Assembly: GCA_003233475.1 (NCBI GenBank)
Contig: QILU01000183.1
Span: 1 to 14,648, forward strand
DNA length: 14,648 nt
Direction of reading: 5' to 3'
Source: Ahrensia sp.
GTDB lineage: Bacteria > Pseudomonadota > Alphaproteobacteria > Rhizobiales > Rhizobiaceae
Under the pieces are notes generated by a model. The model saw only the letters and a program-made list of their open reading frames with translations. It made no database searches and was not told where the DNA came from. The position numbers and the translations under genes are program-made. Positions 6,824 to 14,103 of this stretch are shown in pieces (position 1 is the first letter of the stretch; every line of letters starts with the position of its first letter).

Positions 6824-7963
6824 TTATTCAGCGGGCTGTGTCGCTTGATCGCCCTTGCTCCATTTTTTCGCTTCTTCCTCTTCTACCCAGAGATTGTGAT
6901 GTTCCTTCGCCCAGTTGGTATCGACATCTCCCGTGGTCATCGCTTCAAGCGATCCCTCCATGCCGATGGTACCAATGTAAATATGGGCGATGATCACAGC
7001 GACCATAACCGCTGACATAATCGAATGTAGAAGGGATTGATATTGTTGCTCCTGGATTGGCGCGAGATTGGTGGCGTATTCGGTGCCAAACACACTGTTG
7101 ATTATCCCAAATACGCTGCCAAACATTTCAACGGTGAATGGATTCATCAGTGCCCAACCGGAGATTGAAATAAGCAAGCCAGACCAGATTACGACCCAAA
7201 ATATCATTTTTTGTCCAGCATTGAATTTGCCGGCTGGCGCATGGCCTTTTCCAAAAAGGCCGCCAGCTTTTAGAATCCAGACAAAATCGGCTTTGGTTGG
7301 AAAGTTTTTGAGTATCCAGGTGAATGTAATAATCGCAAGACCAAGCATGAAGGCAAAGCCCACGTAGTTGTGGATGAATTTTCCAAACACAGTAATGCTG
7401 GCAAAACTCTCTTTGCCCAAAAGTGGAATGAGCAGCGATCTGCCGAAAATGAGATTCAGGCCGGTCAATGCCAGCAGGATAAAACTCGAAGCCAGCATCC
7501 AGTGCCCCACCCGCTCCAGCAGTGAAAAGCGTTGCATTGTTACCCCGGAACGACCGCTCTCTATTTTAATGCGCCCCCTGAAGGCGAAGAAAAGTGATAG
7601 GAGAAGCAATGTCCCCAAAATCGCCCAAGCGGTGTATTTTGGTAGTGCACCCTCGCGCATTAAACGCCAATCCTGACCACCGGATTGGATCATCAAGCCA
7701 CCAGATTTGTCTCCACCAACGACCATCCCTGAGGAACCTTGGCGGATTTTTCGCCACAGCTCTGCATCCGAAGAAGAACCACTGTCTGTCCCACCAGGGG
7801 TAGCACCCGATACGGGTTTAGATGCCGGGCTTGGCGGGCTTGCCGGGCTTGATTGAGCAAAAGCACTTGTGTTTTGCGTGGCCAACAAAGCCGCAACAAA
7901 AATGAGGGCAAGTGCCAAAAGCATGGCGGTCAGGGGGCGCATGATGGTCTGCATCGCGGGCAT
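6824..7963 (-). CDS. fdoI: Formate dehydrogenase gamma subunit, cytochrome b556
   Basis: From the ATG at 7963 the product is 379 aa: a signal peptide (about 10-37, ending SAFAQ), a Pro/Ser/Gly-rich periplasmic segment (38-105), then membrane helices near 110-128, 155-172, 198-217, 253-272 and 314-333. Histidines H154 (VGHWM), H199 (FIHNYVG), H313 (LLHS) and H327 (AHIYIG) are candidates for the two haem b ligands, and the GTIGMEGSLEAMTTGDVD motif after the last helix is characteristic of FdnI/FdoI-type gamma subunits. It anchors the dehydrogenase and passes electrons to the quinone pool. The frame is open further to 8032, but the ATG at 7963 has a GGAGAG ribosome site 5 bp upstream and gives a proper signal peptide, so I prefer it. 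A 12-bp stem hairpin separates it from the Fe-S subunit gene. Confidence 0.93.
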   Translation of the reverse strand: MPAMQTIMRPLTAMLLALALIFVAALLATQNTSAFAQSSPASPPSPASKPVSGATPGGTDSGSSSDAELWRKIRQGSSGMVVGGDKSGGLMIQSGGQDWRLMREGALPKYTAWAILGTLLLLSLFFAFRGRIKIESGRSGVTMQRFSLLERVGHWMLASSFILLALTGLNLIFGRSLLIPLLGKESFASITVFGKFIHNYVGFAFMLGLAIITFTWILKNFPTKADFVWILKAGGLFGKGHAPAGKFNAGQKMIFWVVIWSGLLISISGWALMNPFTVEMFGSVFGIINSVFGTEYATNLAPIQEQQYQSLLHSIMSAVMVAVIIAHIYIGTIGMEGSLEAMTTGDVDTNWAKEHHNLWVEEEEAKKWSKGDQATQPAE

Positions 7964-7968
7964 AGAAA

Positions 7969-7974
7969 CTCTCC
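7969..7974 (-). promoter_or_regulatory. Ribosome binding site deciding the fdoI start
   Basis: GGAGAG on the minus strand, 5 bp before the ATG at 7963. It decides in favour of this start over an in-frame codon 23 residues upstream, which would place an odd charged segment before the signal peptide. Confidence 0.7.
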
Positions 7975-8039
7975 ATTTGCCTTTCGGCAGAGCGCTAAAC
8001 ACTTTCAATTTATCGGCATTTAGCAAATACAATCAAAAG

Positions 8040-8072
8040 GGATAAGGCGGCACAAAAAGAGCCGCCTTATCC
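8040..8072 (-). terminator. Perfect 12-bp stem hairpin between fdoH and fdoI
   Basis: GGATAAGGCGGC (8040-8051) pairs with GCCGCCTTATCC (8061-8072), with a 9-nt A-rich loop on the plus strand (U-rich in the mRNA). Read on the minus strand the stem is followed by CTTTTG, only a short U run, so it may be a partial terminator or attenuator, or a 3'-end stabiliser that lowers cytochrome b output relative to the two upstream subunits. It sits 45 bp after the fdoH stop and about 75 bp before the preferred fdoI start. Confidence 0.65.
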
Positions 8073-8116
8073 TTTAGTCAATTTTCGCTGATCAATATTG
8101 CGATCAGTGAAATGTT

Positions 8117-8713
8117 TTAACCGCCGGTTTTGGTGCCATAAGCTGTACCCCAACCCCAGGCACCTGCACCGAAGCCACGGGCTACAACGCGCTCGCGGTA
8201 GATGGAGGAAACGACGTCGCCGTCACCAGCCAACAGGGCTTTGGTTGAGCACATCTCAGCACAGAGTGGCAATTTGCCTTCTGCGAGGCGGTTGCGCCCA
8301 TACTTTTGGAATTCAGCAGAGGAATTGTCTTCCTCAGGACCACCTGCACAAAATGTGCATTTATCCATCTTGCCGCGTGACCCAAAGTTGGAAGCTTGAG
8401 GGAACTGCGGTGCACCAAATGGACATGCATAGAGACAATAACCACATCCGATGCAAAGATCCTTAGAGTGCAACACAACACCTTCCTCAGTGTCGTAGAA
8501 GCAATCCACTGGACACACAGCGCTGCACGGAGCATCCGAGCAGTGCATGCAGGCCACGGAGATAGACCGTTCGCCGGGCTTACCATCATTGATGGTAACC
8601 ACGCGGCGGCGGTTAACACCCCACGGAACTTCGTTTTCGTTCTTACAAGCTGTTACGCAAGCATTACATTCGATGCATCGTTCGGCATCACATAGGAACT
8701 TCATTCTGGCCAT
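8117..8713 (-). CDS. fdoH: Formate dehydrogenase beta subunit, 4x[4Fe-4S]
   Basis: A 198-aa electron-transfer subunit of the FDH3B/FdoH kind. Four cluster motifs are complete: C13/C16/C19/C23, C55/C58/C63/C67, C87/C90/C93/C97 and C119/C122/C151/C155, in the interleaved order usual for this family. Unlike E. coli FdnH/FdoH (about 300 aa) it lacks a C-terminal transmembrane anchor and ends in a Gly-rich tail (GFGAGAWGWGTAYG). No signal peptide is present; such subunits ride across the membrane with the Tat-exported catalytic subunit. The ATG at 8713 is preceded by a strong GGGAGGA ribosome site and lies 14 bp after the catalytic subunit's TAA. Confidence 0.96.
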   Translation of the reverse strand: MARMKFLCDAERCIECNACVTACKNENEVPWGVNRRRVVTINDGKPGERSISVACMHCSDAPCSAVCPVDCFYDTEEGVVLHSKDLCIGCGYCLYACPFGAPQFPQASNFGSRGKMDKCTFCAGGPEEDNSSAEFQKYGRNRLAEGKLPLCAEMCSTKALLAGDGDVVSSIYRERVVARGFGAGAWGWGTAYGTKTGG

Positions 8714-8727
8714 AACGTGATCCTCCC

Positions 8728-11637
8728 TTACGCTCGTTCAATACGACAAAGTGTCGTTTTGGATTCTTGCATTTGTGTCACGGAATCATACCCGTAGGTA
8801 TGAGCTGTGTTGGCGGCTTCACCCAACACATAGGGATCCGCTCCTTTTGGATATTTATCTCGCAGATCTTTACCTTCCATGTGTCCACCAAAGTGGAACG
8901 GCATGAATGCAACTCCTTTGCCAACCCTATCCGTGGTCATGGCCATCACTTTGACCTTGGCCCCTTCGGGGCTTTGCACCCAAACCTGTTCGCCATTACG
9001 GACGCCTAAGTCATTGGCATCTGAAATGTTGATTTCTACGAACATGTCTTGCTGCAATTCAGCCAACCATCGATTTGACCGTGATTCATCACCACCGCCC
9101 TCATATTCGACTAAACGGCCGGATGTAAGAATAGTTGGAAAATCTTTGGAGAAATCATTTTTCTGAATGGACGCATAGGCCGTTGGAAGACGATAGAATT
9201 TTTTGTCTTCGTAGGTGGCGTATTTGTCAAGCAGATCGCGACGCGGTGTGTACAGCGGCTCGCGATGCAGAGGTATCGGATCCGGGAATGTCCACACAAC
9301 CGTACGGGCCTTGGCGTTACCGAAGGGCGCACAACCGTGCTTGATAGCAACCCGCTGAATACCGCCGGAAAGGTCGGTTTTCCAGTTGGTCTTATCGCCA
9401 GCAAGCTTCTCGATTGAGGTTCTTTCTTCTGCGGTAAGATCATCATCCCAGCCGAGCTTTTTCAGCATGGCCATGGTGAACTCAGGATAACCATCCTTGA
9501 TTTCCGAATCCACCGAGTAGGAATCTTCTGCCAAAAGGTTGTCACCGTCGCGCTCTACACCAAACCGAGCACGGAAGGTGAGGCCACCTTCAGCAATCGA
9601 TTTAGATGGATCGTAGAGAATTGGCGTTCCCGGGTGCTTCATTTCTGGAGTACCCCAGGATGGCCAAGGCAGACCATAATACTCGCCATCAACTGGACCA
9701 CCACGGGCTTGCAGCGTTGTTTTATCAAACGTGTGCTGGTTTGCCATATGCGCTTTGATACGCTCTGGTGATTGGCCTGTGTAACCGATTGTCCACATAC
9801 CCTTGTTGAATTCACGGGTAACGTCTTCAATCAATGGCTCTTCATTCTCAACCTTGATGTTTTTGAACATCTCATCAGCAAAGCCGAGCTTCTTAGCCAT
9901 TTTGTACATGATGATATGGTCAGGCAGGGATTCGAACAATGGCTCAACCACTTTATCGCGCCATTGCAGCGAGCGGTTGGAAGCGGTGACGGAGCCGTAA
10001 GTTTCAAACTGGGTGCTGGCAGGAAGAAGGTACACACCATCTTTCTTATCAGACATAACAGCAGCAACCGTTGGATACGGATCAACCACGACCATCAGAT
10101 CGAGCATCTCCATTGCCGTTGCCATTTCTTTCTGGCGGGTTTGGGAGTTTGGAGCGTGACCCCAGAAAACCATACCGCGAACCTTGTTTGGATTATCCAT
10201 ATTTTTTGGATCTTCCAATACACCGTCTATCCAGCGTGATACTGGAATACCGGTCAGGTTCATCAGGTTTTTCTCTTTACCATCAGCCCCTTTCACTTTC
10301 GCGAAACGGCCTTTCAGATAATCAATGTCGGTTTCCCAAACACGGGCCCAGTGAGCCCATGAACCAGCTTTCAAACCGTAGTAGCCTGGCAATGTGTGAG
10401 AGAGAACACCGAAGTCGGTCGCTCCCTGCACATTGTCGTGGCCGCGGAAGATGTTGGTTCCGCCACCGGCAACGCCGATATTACCCAGGGCAAGCTGCAA
10501 TATGCAATATGCGCGGGTGTTGTTGTTACCTGTGGTGTGCTGTGTGCCACCCATGCACCATATAACTGTGCCTGGACGGTTTTGAGCCAAGGTGCGTGCA
10601 ACCCGTTTAAGTTGCGAACCGGGGACACCGGTTACATGCTCAACTTCTTTCGGATCCCATTTAGCAACCTCAGTTCTGATTTGATCCATACCCCAAACAC
10701 GTTGGCGGATATATTCTTTATCCTCCCAGCCGTTTTCAAAGATGTGGTACAAAATTCCCCAGATCAAAGCCACGTCAGTGCCGGGCCGCAGGCGAACAAA
10801 CTCATCAGCGTGGGCAGCAGTACGGGTAAAGCGCGGGTCACAAACAATCAGCGGCGCGTTGTTGGATTCTTTGGCTTTCAAAATGTGAAGCAAAGCAACG
10901 GGGTGCGCCTCAGCCGGGTTTGAACCGATCAGAAATATTGATTTGGAATTGTGGATATCATTGAACGAGTTGGTCATTGCCCCGTAGCCCCAGGTGTTTG
11001 CAACACCGGCAACCGTTGTGGAATGGCAAATACGCGCCTGGTGATCCACATTGTTTGTGCCCCAATAGGCGGCAAACTTGCGGAACAGATAAGCCTGTTC
11101 GTTGTTGTGCTTCGCAGAACCGAGCCAGTAAACTGAATCCGGGCCACTTTCCTTGCGGATTTTCAACATGGAATCACCGATCTCATTGATCGCTGTATCC
11201 CAAGAAAGGCGTTCCCATTTGCCGCTAACCAGCTTCATTGGATATTTCAAACGACGCTCACCGTGGGCGTGCTCACGCACTGCCGCACCTTTGGCACAGT
11301 GGGTACCAAGGTTAATTGGTGAATCAAACGCTGGCTCCTGGCCGATCCAAACACCGTTGGATACTTCTGCCAGAACCGTACAACCAACAGCACAGTGGGT
11401 GCAGATTGATTTGATGACATCAACCTTAGAGCCTGACGCAACGCTTTGGGCTTCCGCTTTCGTTGCGGTACCAGCTGTTGCTGCTGCAACCGCAGCAATA
11501 CCACCGACCGTAAGGCCGGAGCGTTTAAGAAAATCACGACGATTGACCGTCGCATCCGTTATCGAGCCAGTTATCGTACCAGTGGTCGATGACAGTCGGG
11601 GGCTTCGCGCAACCCTTCCTACCTTCTTCCTGAGCAT
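8728..11637 (-). CDS. fdoG: Formate dehydrogenase catalytic alpha subunit, Tat-exported, Cys type
   Basis: This 969-aa molybdopterin oxidoreductase oxidises formate to CO2. An N-terminal twin-arginine signal (NRRDFLKRSG, 32-41, hydrophobic stretch to about 63) directs folded export. A [4Fe-4S] site follows: C79, C82, C86 and C114. The metal-ligand position is C204 with the invariant histidine H205 (ARICHSTTVAG), so it is a cysteine, not selenocysteine, enzyme. Bis-MGD contacts fit the GSNPAEAHP region (about 239-247), GHDNVQGATD and the C-terminal dinucleotide-binding domain (about 840-969). The length is typical of FdnG-like enzymes. The Tat motif lies 32 residues in, which I recall as normal for the alphaproteobacterial branch. 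The ATG at 11637 has an AGAGGAGA ribosome site. Upstream lies a hairpin-rich spacer that may set its expression relative to the small Tat gene. Confidence 0.97.
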   Translation of the reverse strand: MLRKKVGRVARSPRLSSTTGTITGSITDATVNRRDFLKRSGLTVGGIAAVAAATAGTATKAEAQSVASGSKVDVIKSICTHCAVGCTVLAEVSNGVWIGQEPAFDSPINLGTHCAKGAAVREHAHGERRLKYPMKLVSGKWERLSWDTAINEIGDSMLKIRKESGPDSVYWLGSAKHNNEQAYLFRKFAAYWGTNNVDHQARICHSTTVAGVANTWGYGAMTNSFNDIHNSKSIFLIGSNPAEAHPVALLHILKAKESNNAPLIVCDPRFTRTAAHADEFVRLRPGTDVALIWGILYHIFENGWEDKEYIRQRVWGMDQIRTEVAKWDPKEVEHVTGVPGSQLKRVARTLAQNRPGTVIWCMGGTQHTTGNNNTRAYCILQLALGNIGVAGGGTNIFRGHDNVQGATDFGVLSHTLPGYYGLKAGSWAHWARVWETDIDYLKGRFAKVKGADGKEKNLMNLTGIPVSRWIDGVLEDPKNMDNPNKVRGMVFWGHAPNSQTRQKEMATAMEMLDLMVVVDPYPTVAAVMSDKKDGVYLLPASTQFETYGSVTASNRSLQWRDKVVEPLFESLPDHIIMYKMAKKLGFADEMFKNIKVENEEPLIEDVTREFNKGMWTIGYTGQSPERIKAHMANQHTFDKTTLQARGGPVDGEYYGLPWPSWGTPEMKHPGTPILYDPSKSIAEGGLTFRARFGVERDGDNLLAEDSYSVDSEIKDGYPEFTMAMLKKLGWDDDLTAEERTSIEKLAGDKTNWKTDLSGGIQRVAIKHGCAPFGNAKARTVVWTFPDPIPLHREPLYTPRRDLLDKYATYEDKKFYRLPTAYASIQKNDFSKDFPTILTSGRLVEYEGGGDESRSNRWLAELQQDMFVEINISDANDLGVRNGEQVWVQSPEGAKVKVMAMTTDRVGKGVAFMPFHFGGHMEGKDLRDKYPKGADPYVLGEAANTAHTYGYDSVTQMQESKTTLCRIERA

Positions 11638-11655
11638 GGGACTTCTCCTCTGTGT

Positions 11656-11873
11656 GCATTTTCAAGAATGAAAACGCTTCCTAAAATAACGACTGAGCGA
11701 ACCGCACAGCCAGTTTGTAACGACCCTAGAACATTTCCGTCTTTGACGGAATCGCTCTAGATTTTACTCGCTCACGGTAGTTTCGCTTTGCGAAACACCT
11801 GCGCGGGCGCGGCGCATTAGCGCCGGGCTGCTTCTTTGCAGCCTGAGTGCTTCAGTTAAAAACTGAAACACTC
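11656..11873 (-). repeat. Array of consecutive small hairpins between the small Tat gene and fdoG
   Basis: This gene-free spacer holds at least six stem-loops end to end: 11656-11677 (9-bp arms, one mismatch), 11726-11760 (see separate entry), 11780-11796 (GTTTCGC/GCGAAAC, TTT loop), 11810-11825 (CGGCGC/GCGCCG, ATTA loop), 11826-11843 (GGCTGC/GCAGCC) and 11845-11873 (13-nt arms, one mismatch, AAA loop). No reading frame of note is present. None has a clear U tract on the minus strand, so they look more like RNA-structure or dispersed-repeat elements than plain terminators. They could protect the upstream small mRNA or dampen read-through into fdoG. No promoter could be assigned with confidence, although one may exist between 11638 and 11725. 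Confidence 0.6.
11726..11760. repeat. 35-bp imperfect palindrome, probable dispersed intergenic element
   Basis: CTAGA and TTCCGTC on the left are mirrored by GACGGAA and TCTAG on the right, around a TTT centre, with a 4-nt unpaired patch on each side. Elements of the form CTAGAGC...TTCCGTC...GACGGAA...CTAG are familiar to me as repeated palindromes in rhizobial-type genomes; whether this one is repeated in this genome cannot be seen from a single window. Confidence 0.5.
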
Positions 11874-12079
11874 TAGAAACGAGTCGTTTCGTAATAGGCT
11901 TTTACATGGGCAGTTTCGCGGTAACCGCTGCCTGCCTCTTCCACTTTTTCAGCAGCTTGTGCGGTGTTTCCTGTTGCCAATGCTGCGCCACCAAGAACAG
12001 TGCCGAGACTGGCAAGCTTTAGAAAATCACGCCGGGCTTCCACATCCCGAACTTCCACAACTTTGTCTTTTTTAGCCAT
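11873..12079 (-). CDS. Formate dehydrogenase region Tat-target protein (68 aa)
   Basis: A small protein with a twin-arginine signal: ARRDFLKLASLGTVLGGAAL, then AQAAEK as a plausible cleavage region, leaving a mature tail of about 22 residues ending AHVKAYYETTRF. This matches the small 'formate dehydrogenase region TAT target' family (TIGR02811 from memory) encoded just upstream of the catalytic subunit. The frame is open further to 12166, but the ATG at 12079 has a GGAGG ribosome site 5 bp upstream and gives the family's usual length. Its TAG at 11875-11873 forms the edge of the first hairpin of the following spacer. The role is not established: possibly a periplasmic subunit or a helper in Tat targeting. 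Confidence 0.9.
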   Translation of the reverse strand: MAKKDKVVEVRDVEARRDFLKLASLGTVLGGAALATGNTAQAAEKVEEAGSGYRETAHVKAYYETTRF

Positions 12080-12084
12080 AAGGC

Positions 12085-12089
12085 CCTCC
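12085..12089 (-). promoter_or_regulatory. Ribosome binding site deciding the start of the small Tat protein
   Basis: GGAGG on the minus strand, 5 bp before the ATG at 12079. It supports the 68-aa form over an in-frame 97-aa form and puts the twin-arginine motif near the N-terminus as required. Confidence 0.75.
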
Positions 12090-12180
12090 ATTTCTGCCAA
12101 TCCATGAGCCGGTTCAAAAGCATGGAACTCTTGCCTAACCTGATCCAGGGGCAGACCCCGCATCATATGAAATTGAACAC

Positions 12181-12783
12181 CTATTCCATTGAAAAGGCGT
12201 TCGTCTCAATCTCTATAAATAACCTGCCGATTGTTCCCACTGGTTGATAAAGCCTACTGAGTTCAGCGGCCTCCAGATCTTTGAAAAAGTGCGATGCCCA
12301 AGGTTCAATATGGGTATCGAAAAACTCCCGCTGCTCAGCAATACCTGCCGGAACACCATAAGAACCAGTGATAAGCCCGGCCATCATTTGAAAAAGTGAG
12401 CCGATGTGATCTTCTGGTTCTTTTGTCTCGTCGCTGCGAGCGATGTGTAACTTCGCCATTGAGTTGCGCAGTTTCGCTAAAGGTTTCTCATTCAGGAAGC
12501 CCGTTAGGTAATAGGACGCATAGGGAAGCAACTCACCTCGACCCATGCCGATGAACAAGCCGTTGTATTCTTCAAGGGCGGTTTTCATATCAGTTGCGGA
12601 GGCTAATTTTGCCAGCGTATTGAACGCCTGCCCCATCTCGGTTTCATCACCGGAAAGGTCCTGCATTGATGTGAGCGCTTGTGAAGAAGGGGAGACAAAC
12701 AAAAGACTGCCAAGCAATCCATAAAGGTTCGCTCGCATGGTATTTTCTTCACTGATTACAGCTTTTACGGCATGAGATGTCAT
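12181..12783 (-). CDS. TorD/DmsD-family Tat proofreading chaperone
   Basis: A 200-aa, mostly helical, cytoplasmic protein with the TorD-family signature EPEDHIGSLFQMMAGL (E122-H126 core) and the YASYYLTGFL region (88-97) typical of this family. Such chaperones bind the twin-arginine leader and apo-form of a molybdoenzyme until the cofactor is inserted. Given the next genes, the client is almost certainly the formate dehydrogenase catalytic subunit, and perhaps the small Tat protein too. The ATG at 12783 has a very strong AAGGAGGAGG site. The gene lies 119 bp after mrp, a spacer that contains a 10-bp stem hairpin, so the formate dehydrogenase transcript may begin here. Confidence 0.92.
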   Translation of the reverse strand: MTSHAVKAVISEENTMRANLYGLLGSLLFVSPSSQALTSMQDLSGDETEMGQAFNTLAKLASATDMKTALEEYNGLFIGMGRGELLPYASYYLTGFLNEKPLAKLRNSMAKLHIARSDETKEPEDHIGSLFQMMAGLITGSYGVPAGIAEQREFFDTHIEPWASHFFKDLEAAELSRLYQPVGTIGRLFIEIETNAFSME

Positions 12784-12841
12784 AACAACGCCTCCTCCTT
12801 AGCGGAAGAGAAACACGATTCGAAACATTAAACAACACCAC

Positions 12842-12869
12842 ACACACATTCATTTACGAGAATGTGTGT
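12842..12869 (-). terminator. 10-bp stem hairpin between mrp and the TorD-like gene
   Basis: ACACACATTC (12842-12851) pairs with GAATGTGTGT (12860-12869) around an 8-nt loop. Read on the minus strand it lies 33 bp after the mrp stop and is followed by a GT-rich stretch (GTGGTGTTGTTTAA), not a clean U tract. It may be a weak terminator for mrp, which would make the TorD-like gene the first of the formate dehydrogenase transcript. Confidence 0.45.
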
Positions 12870-12902
12870 AACTCCCAGTGTTTCACTTAGTTATTCGAAC
12901 AT

Positions 12903-14072
12903 TTATTCAATCACAATTTTTGGAGTACGGGCCGCAGACTGGGTCGTTTCTACTTCAAGCCGCTCGATCACAGCAGCCGCAATCTCCTTATATATAGTCG
13001 CATGGGGGCCATCTGGTGCCGAAACAGTGACAGGGGTTCCCCCATCAGAATTCGTGCGTATATCGATATGAAGTGGGATCTCTCCAAGGAAGGGAACGCC
13101 GAGGTTTTCCGCTTCTTTTTTGGCCCCACCGTGGCCAAAAATATCCGACTGCTCACCGCATTCAGGACAGATGAAGGTACTCATATTCTCGATTAACCCG
13201 AGAATCGGTACTTCCACCTTGCGAAACATGTTTAACCCCTTGCGGGCATCAATCAGCGCAATATCCTGCGGGGTGGAGACAATCACTGCCCCCGCCAACG
13301 GCACCTGCTGTGCTATGGTCAACTGGGCATCCCCTGTGCCAGGCGGCATATCAACAACCAATACATCCAATTCACTCCACGCTACTTCACGCAGCATTTG
13401 GGTCAGGGCGGAAATCACCATGGGGCCACGCCAGATCATCGGAGTGTCTTCTTCAACCAGGAAGCCCATTGACATAACCTTCAAACCATAACTTTCCAAT
13501 GGATCGAGAATGCGGCCATTGGCCGTTGGCTTATCTGTAATGCCCAACAAACGAGGCATTGAAGGGCCATAAATATCGGCGTCAAGAATGCCGACCTTCA
13601 GTCCATGAGACTGCATGCCAAGCGCCAGGTTTACGGAAGTTGTGGATTTGCCAACACCGCCTTTTCCGGAGGCAACGGCGATGATTGATTTAATTCCCGG
13701 GATGCCTGGTTTCTGAATTGGCTCGCCTGCCACGCTTTTGGCCATTTGGGCCTGCATGGGCGGCGGCACAGATGAGGCCTGTTCGGCACTGGGTGCTGGA
13801 CGAACAGGGGCAGACCCCGCAGCGCGTTCGCCCGTCAATACGGCCATCACCTTAGAGATACCTTTTAATTTCATCACCGTTTGTTCAGCAGCTGCCCGCA
13901 AAGGTTCCAATTCCTGTGCCCGTTCAGCGGGGACATTGATCGAAAAAATCACCTTATCCTCATTGATCAAAATATTGCTGACCATCCCAAGAGAGATAAT
14001 ATCGCCATCAAGGTCTGGCCCCTTAACCTTGGCCAACCGATCCCTCACCTGCTTTTCAGTAATTCTTGCCAT
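12903..14072 (-). CDS. mrp: Mrp/ApbC (NBP35-family) iron-sulfur cluster carrier ATPase
   Basis: A 389-aa protein with an N-terminal MIP18/DUF59 domain (about 1-82), a Pro/Ala-rich linker (83-125) and a deviant Walker A P-loop NTPase domain (SGKGGVGKST, 135-144; DADIYGPS, 164-171; DMPPGTGD, 241-248). The CPEC pair (C302, C305) is the bridging Fe-S site used by dimers to hold and hand over a [4Fe-4S] cluster. The reading frame has a TTG one codon earlier, but the ATG at 14072 is the natural start. In this neighbourhood, where the three structural and redox proteins together need about nine clusters, a supply role is attractive, though mrp is also a general housekeeping gene. It may be in a separate transcript from torD. 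The integrase remnant lies directly upstream. Confidence 0.95.
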   Translation of the reverse strand: MARITEKQVRDRLAKVKGPDLDGDIISLGMVSNILINEDKVIFSINVPAERAQELEPLRAAAEQTVMKLKGISKVMAVLTGERAAGSAPVRPAPSAEQASSVPPPMQAQMAKSVAGEPIQKPGIPGIKSIIAVASGKGGVGKSTTSVNLALGMQSHGLKVGILDADIYGPSMPRLLGITDKPTANGRILDPLESYGLKVMSMGFLVEEDTPMIWRGPMVISALTQMLREVAWSELDVLVVDMPPGTGDAQLTIAQQVPLAGAVIVSTPQDIALIDARKGLNMFRKVEVPILGLIENMSTFICPECGEQSDIFGHGGAKKEAENLGVPFLGEIPLHIDIRTNSDGGTPVTVSAPDGPHATIYKEIAAAVIERLEVETTQSAARTPKIVIE

Positions 14073-14103
14073 CAACTTTTACCCTGCCTGAACCAACATC
14101 TTT

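Noticed and set aside
7964..8032. 23-residue N-terminal extension of fdoI
   Set aside because: It has no ribosome site, puts charged residues before the signal peptide, and runs up to the intergenic hairpin; the ATG at 7963 has a good ribosome site.
11020..11030. Selenocysteine (in-frame UGA) formate dehydrogenase
   Set aside because: The metal-ligand position in fdoG is an ordinary cysteine codon (C204 in ARICHSTTVAG) and the frame has no internal TGA.
9772..11671. Long plus-strand open frames (155-175 codons) opposite fdoG
   Set aside because: They lie wholly or mostly antisense to a well-recognised catalytic subunit, have unusual composition rich in Cys, His and Arg, and no recognisable domain.
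11656..11873. CRISPR array or tRNA in the hairpin-rich spacer
   Set aside because: The hairpins differ from each other in sequence and spacing, with no repeated unit, and no cloverleaf or anticodon arm could be drawn.
12080..12166. 29-residue N-terminal extension of the small Tat protein
   Set aside because: It would bury the twin-arginine motif and ignores the GGAGG site at 12085-12089; family members are about the shorter length.
14073..14103. tRNA-type attachment site between mrp and the integrase remnant
   Set aside because: Only 31 bp separate the two and no tRNA 3' end or direct repeat is visible within the window.
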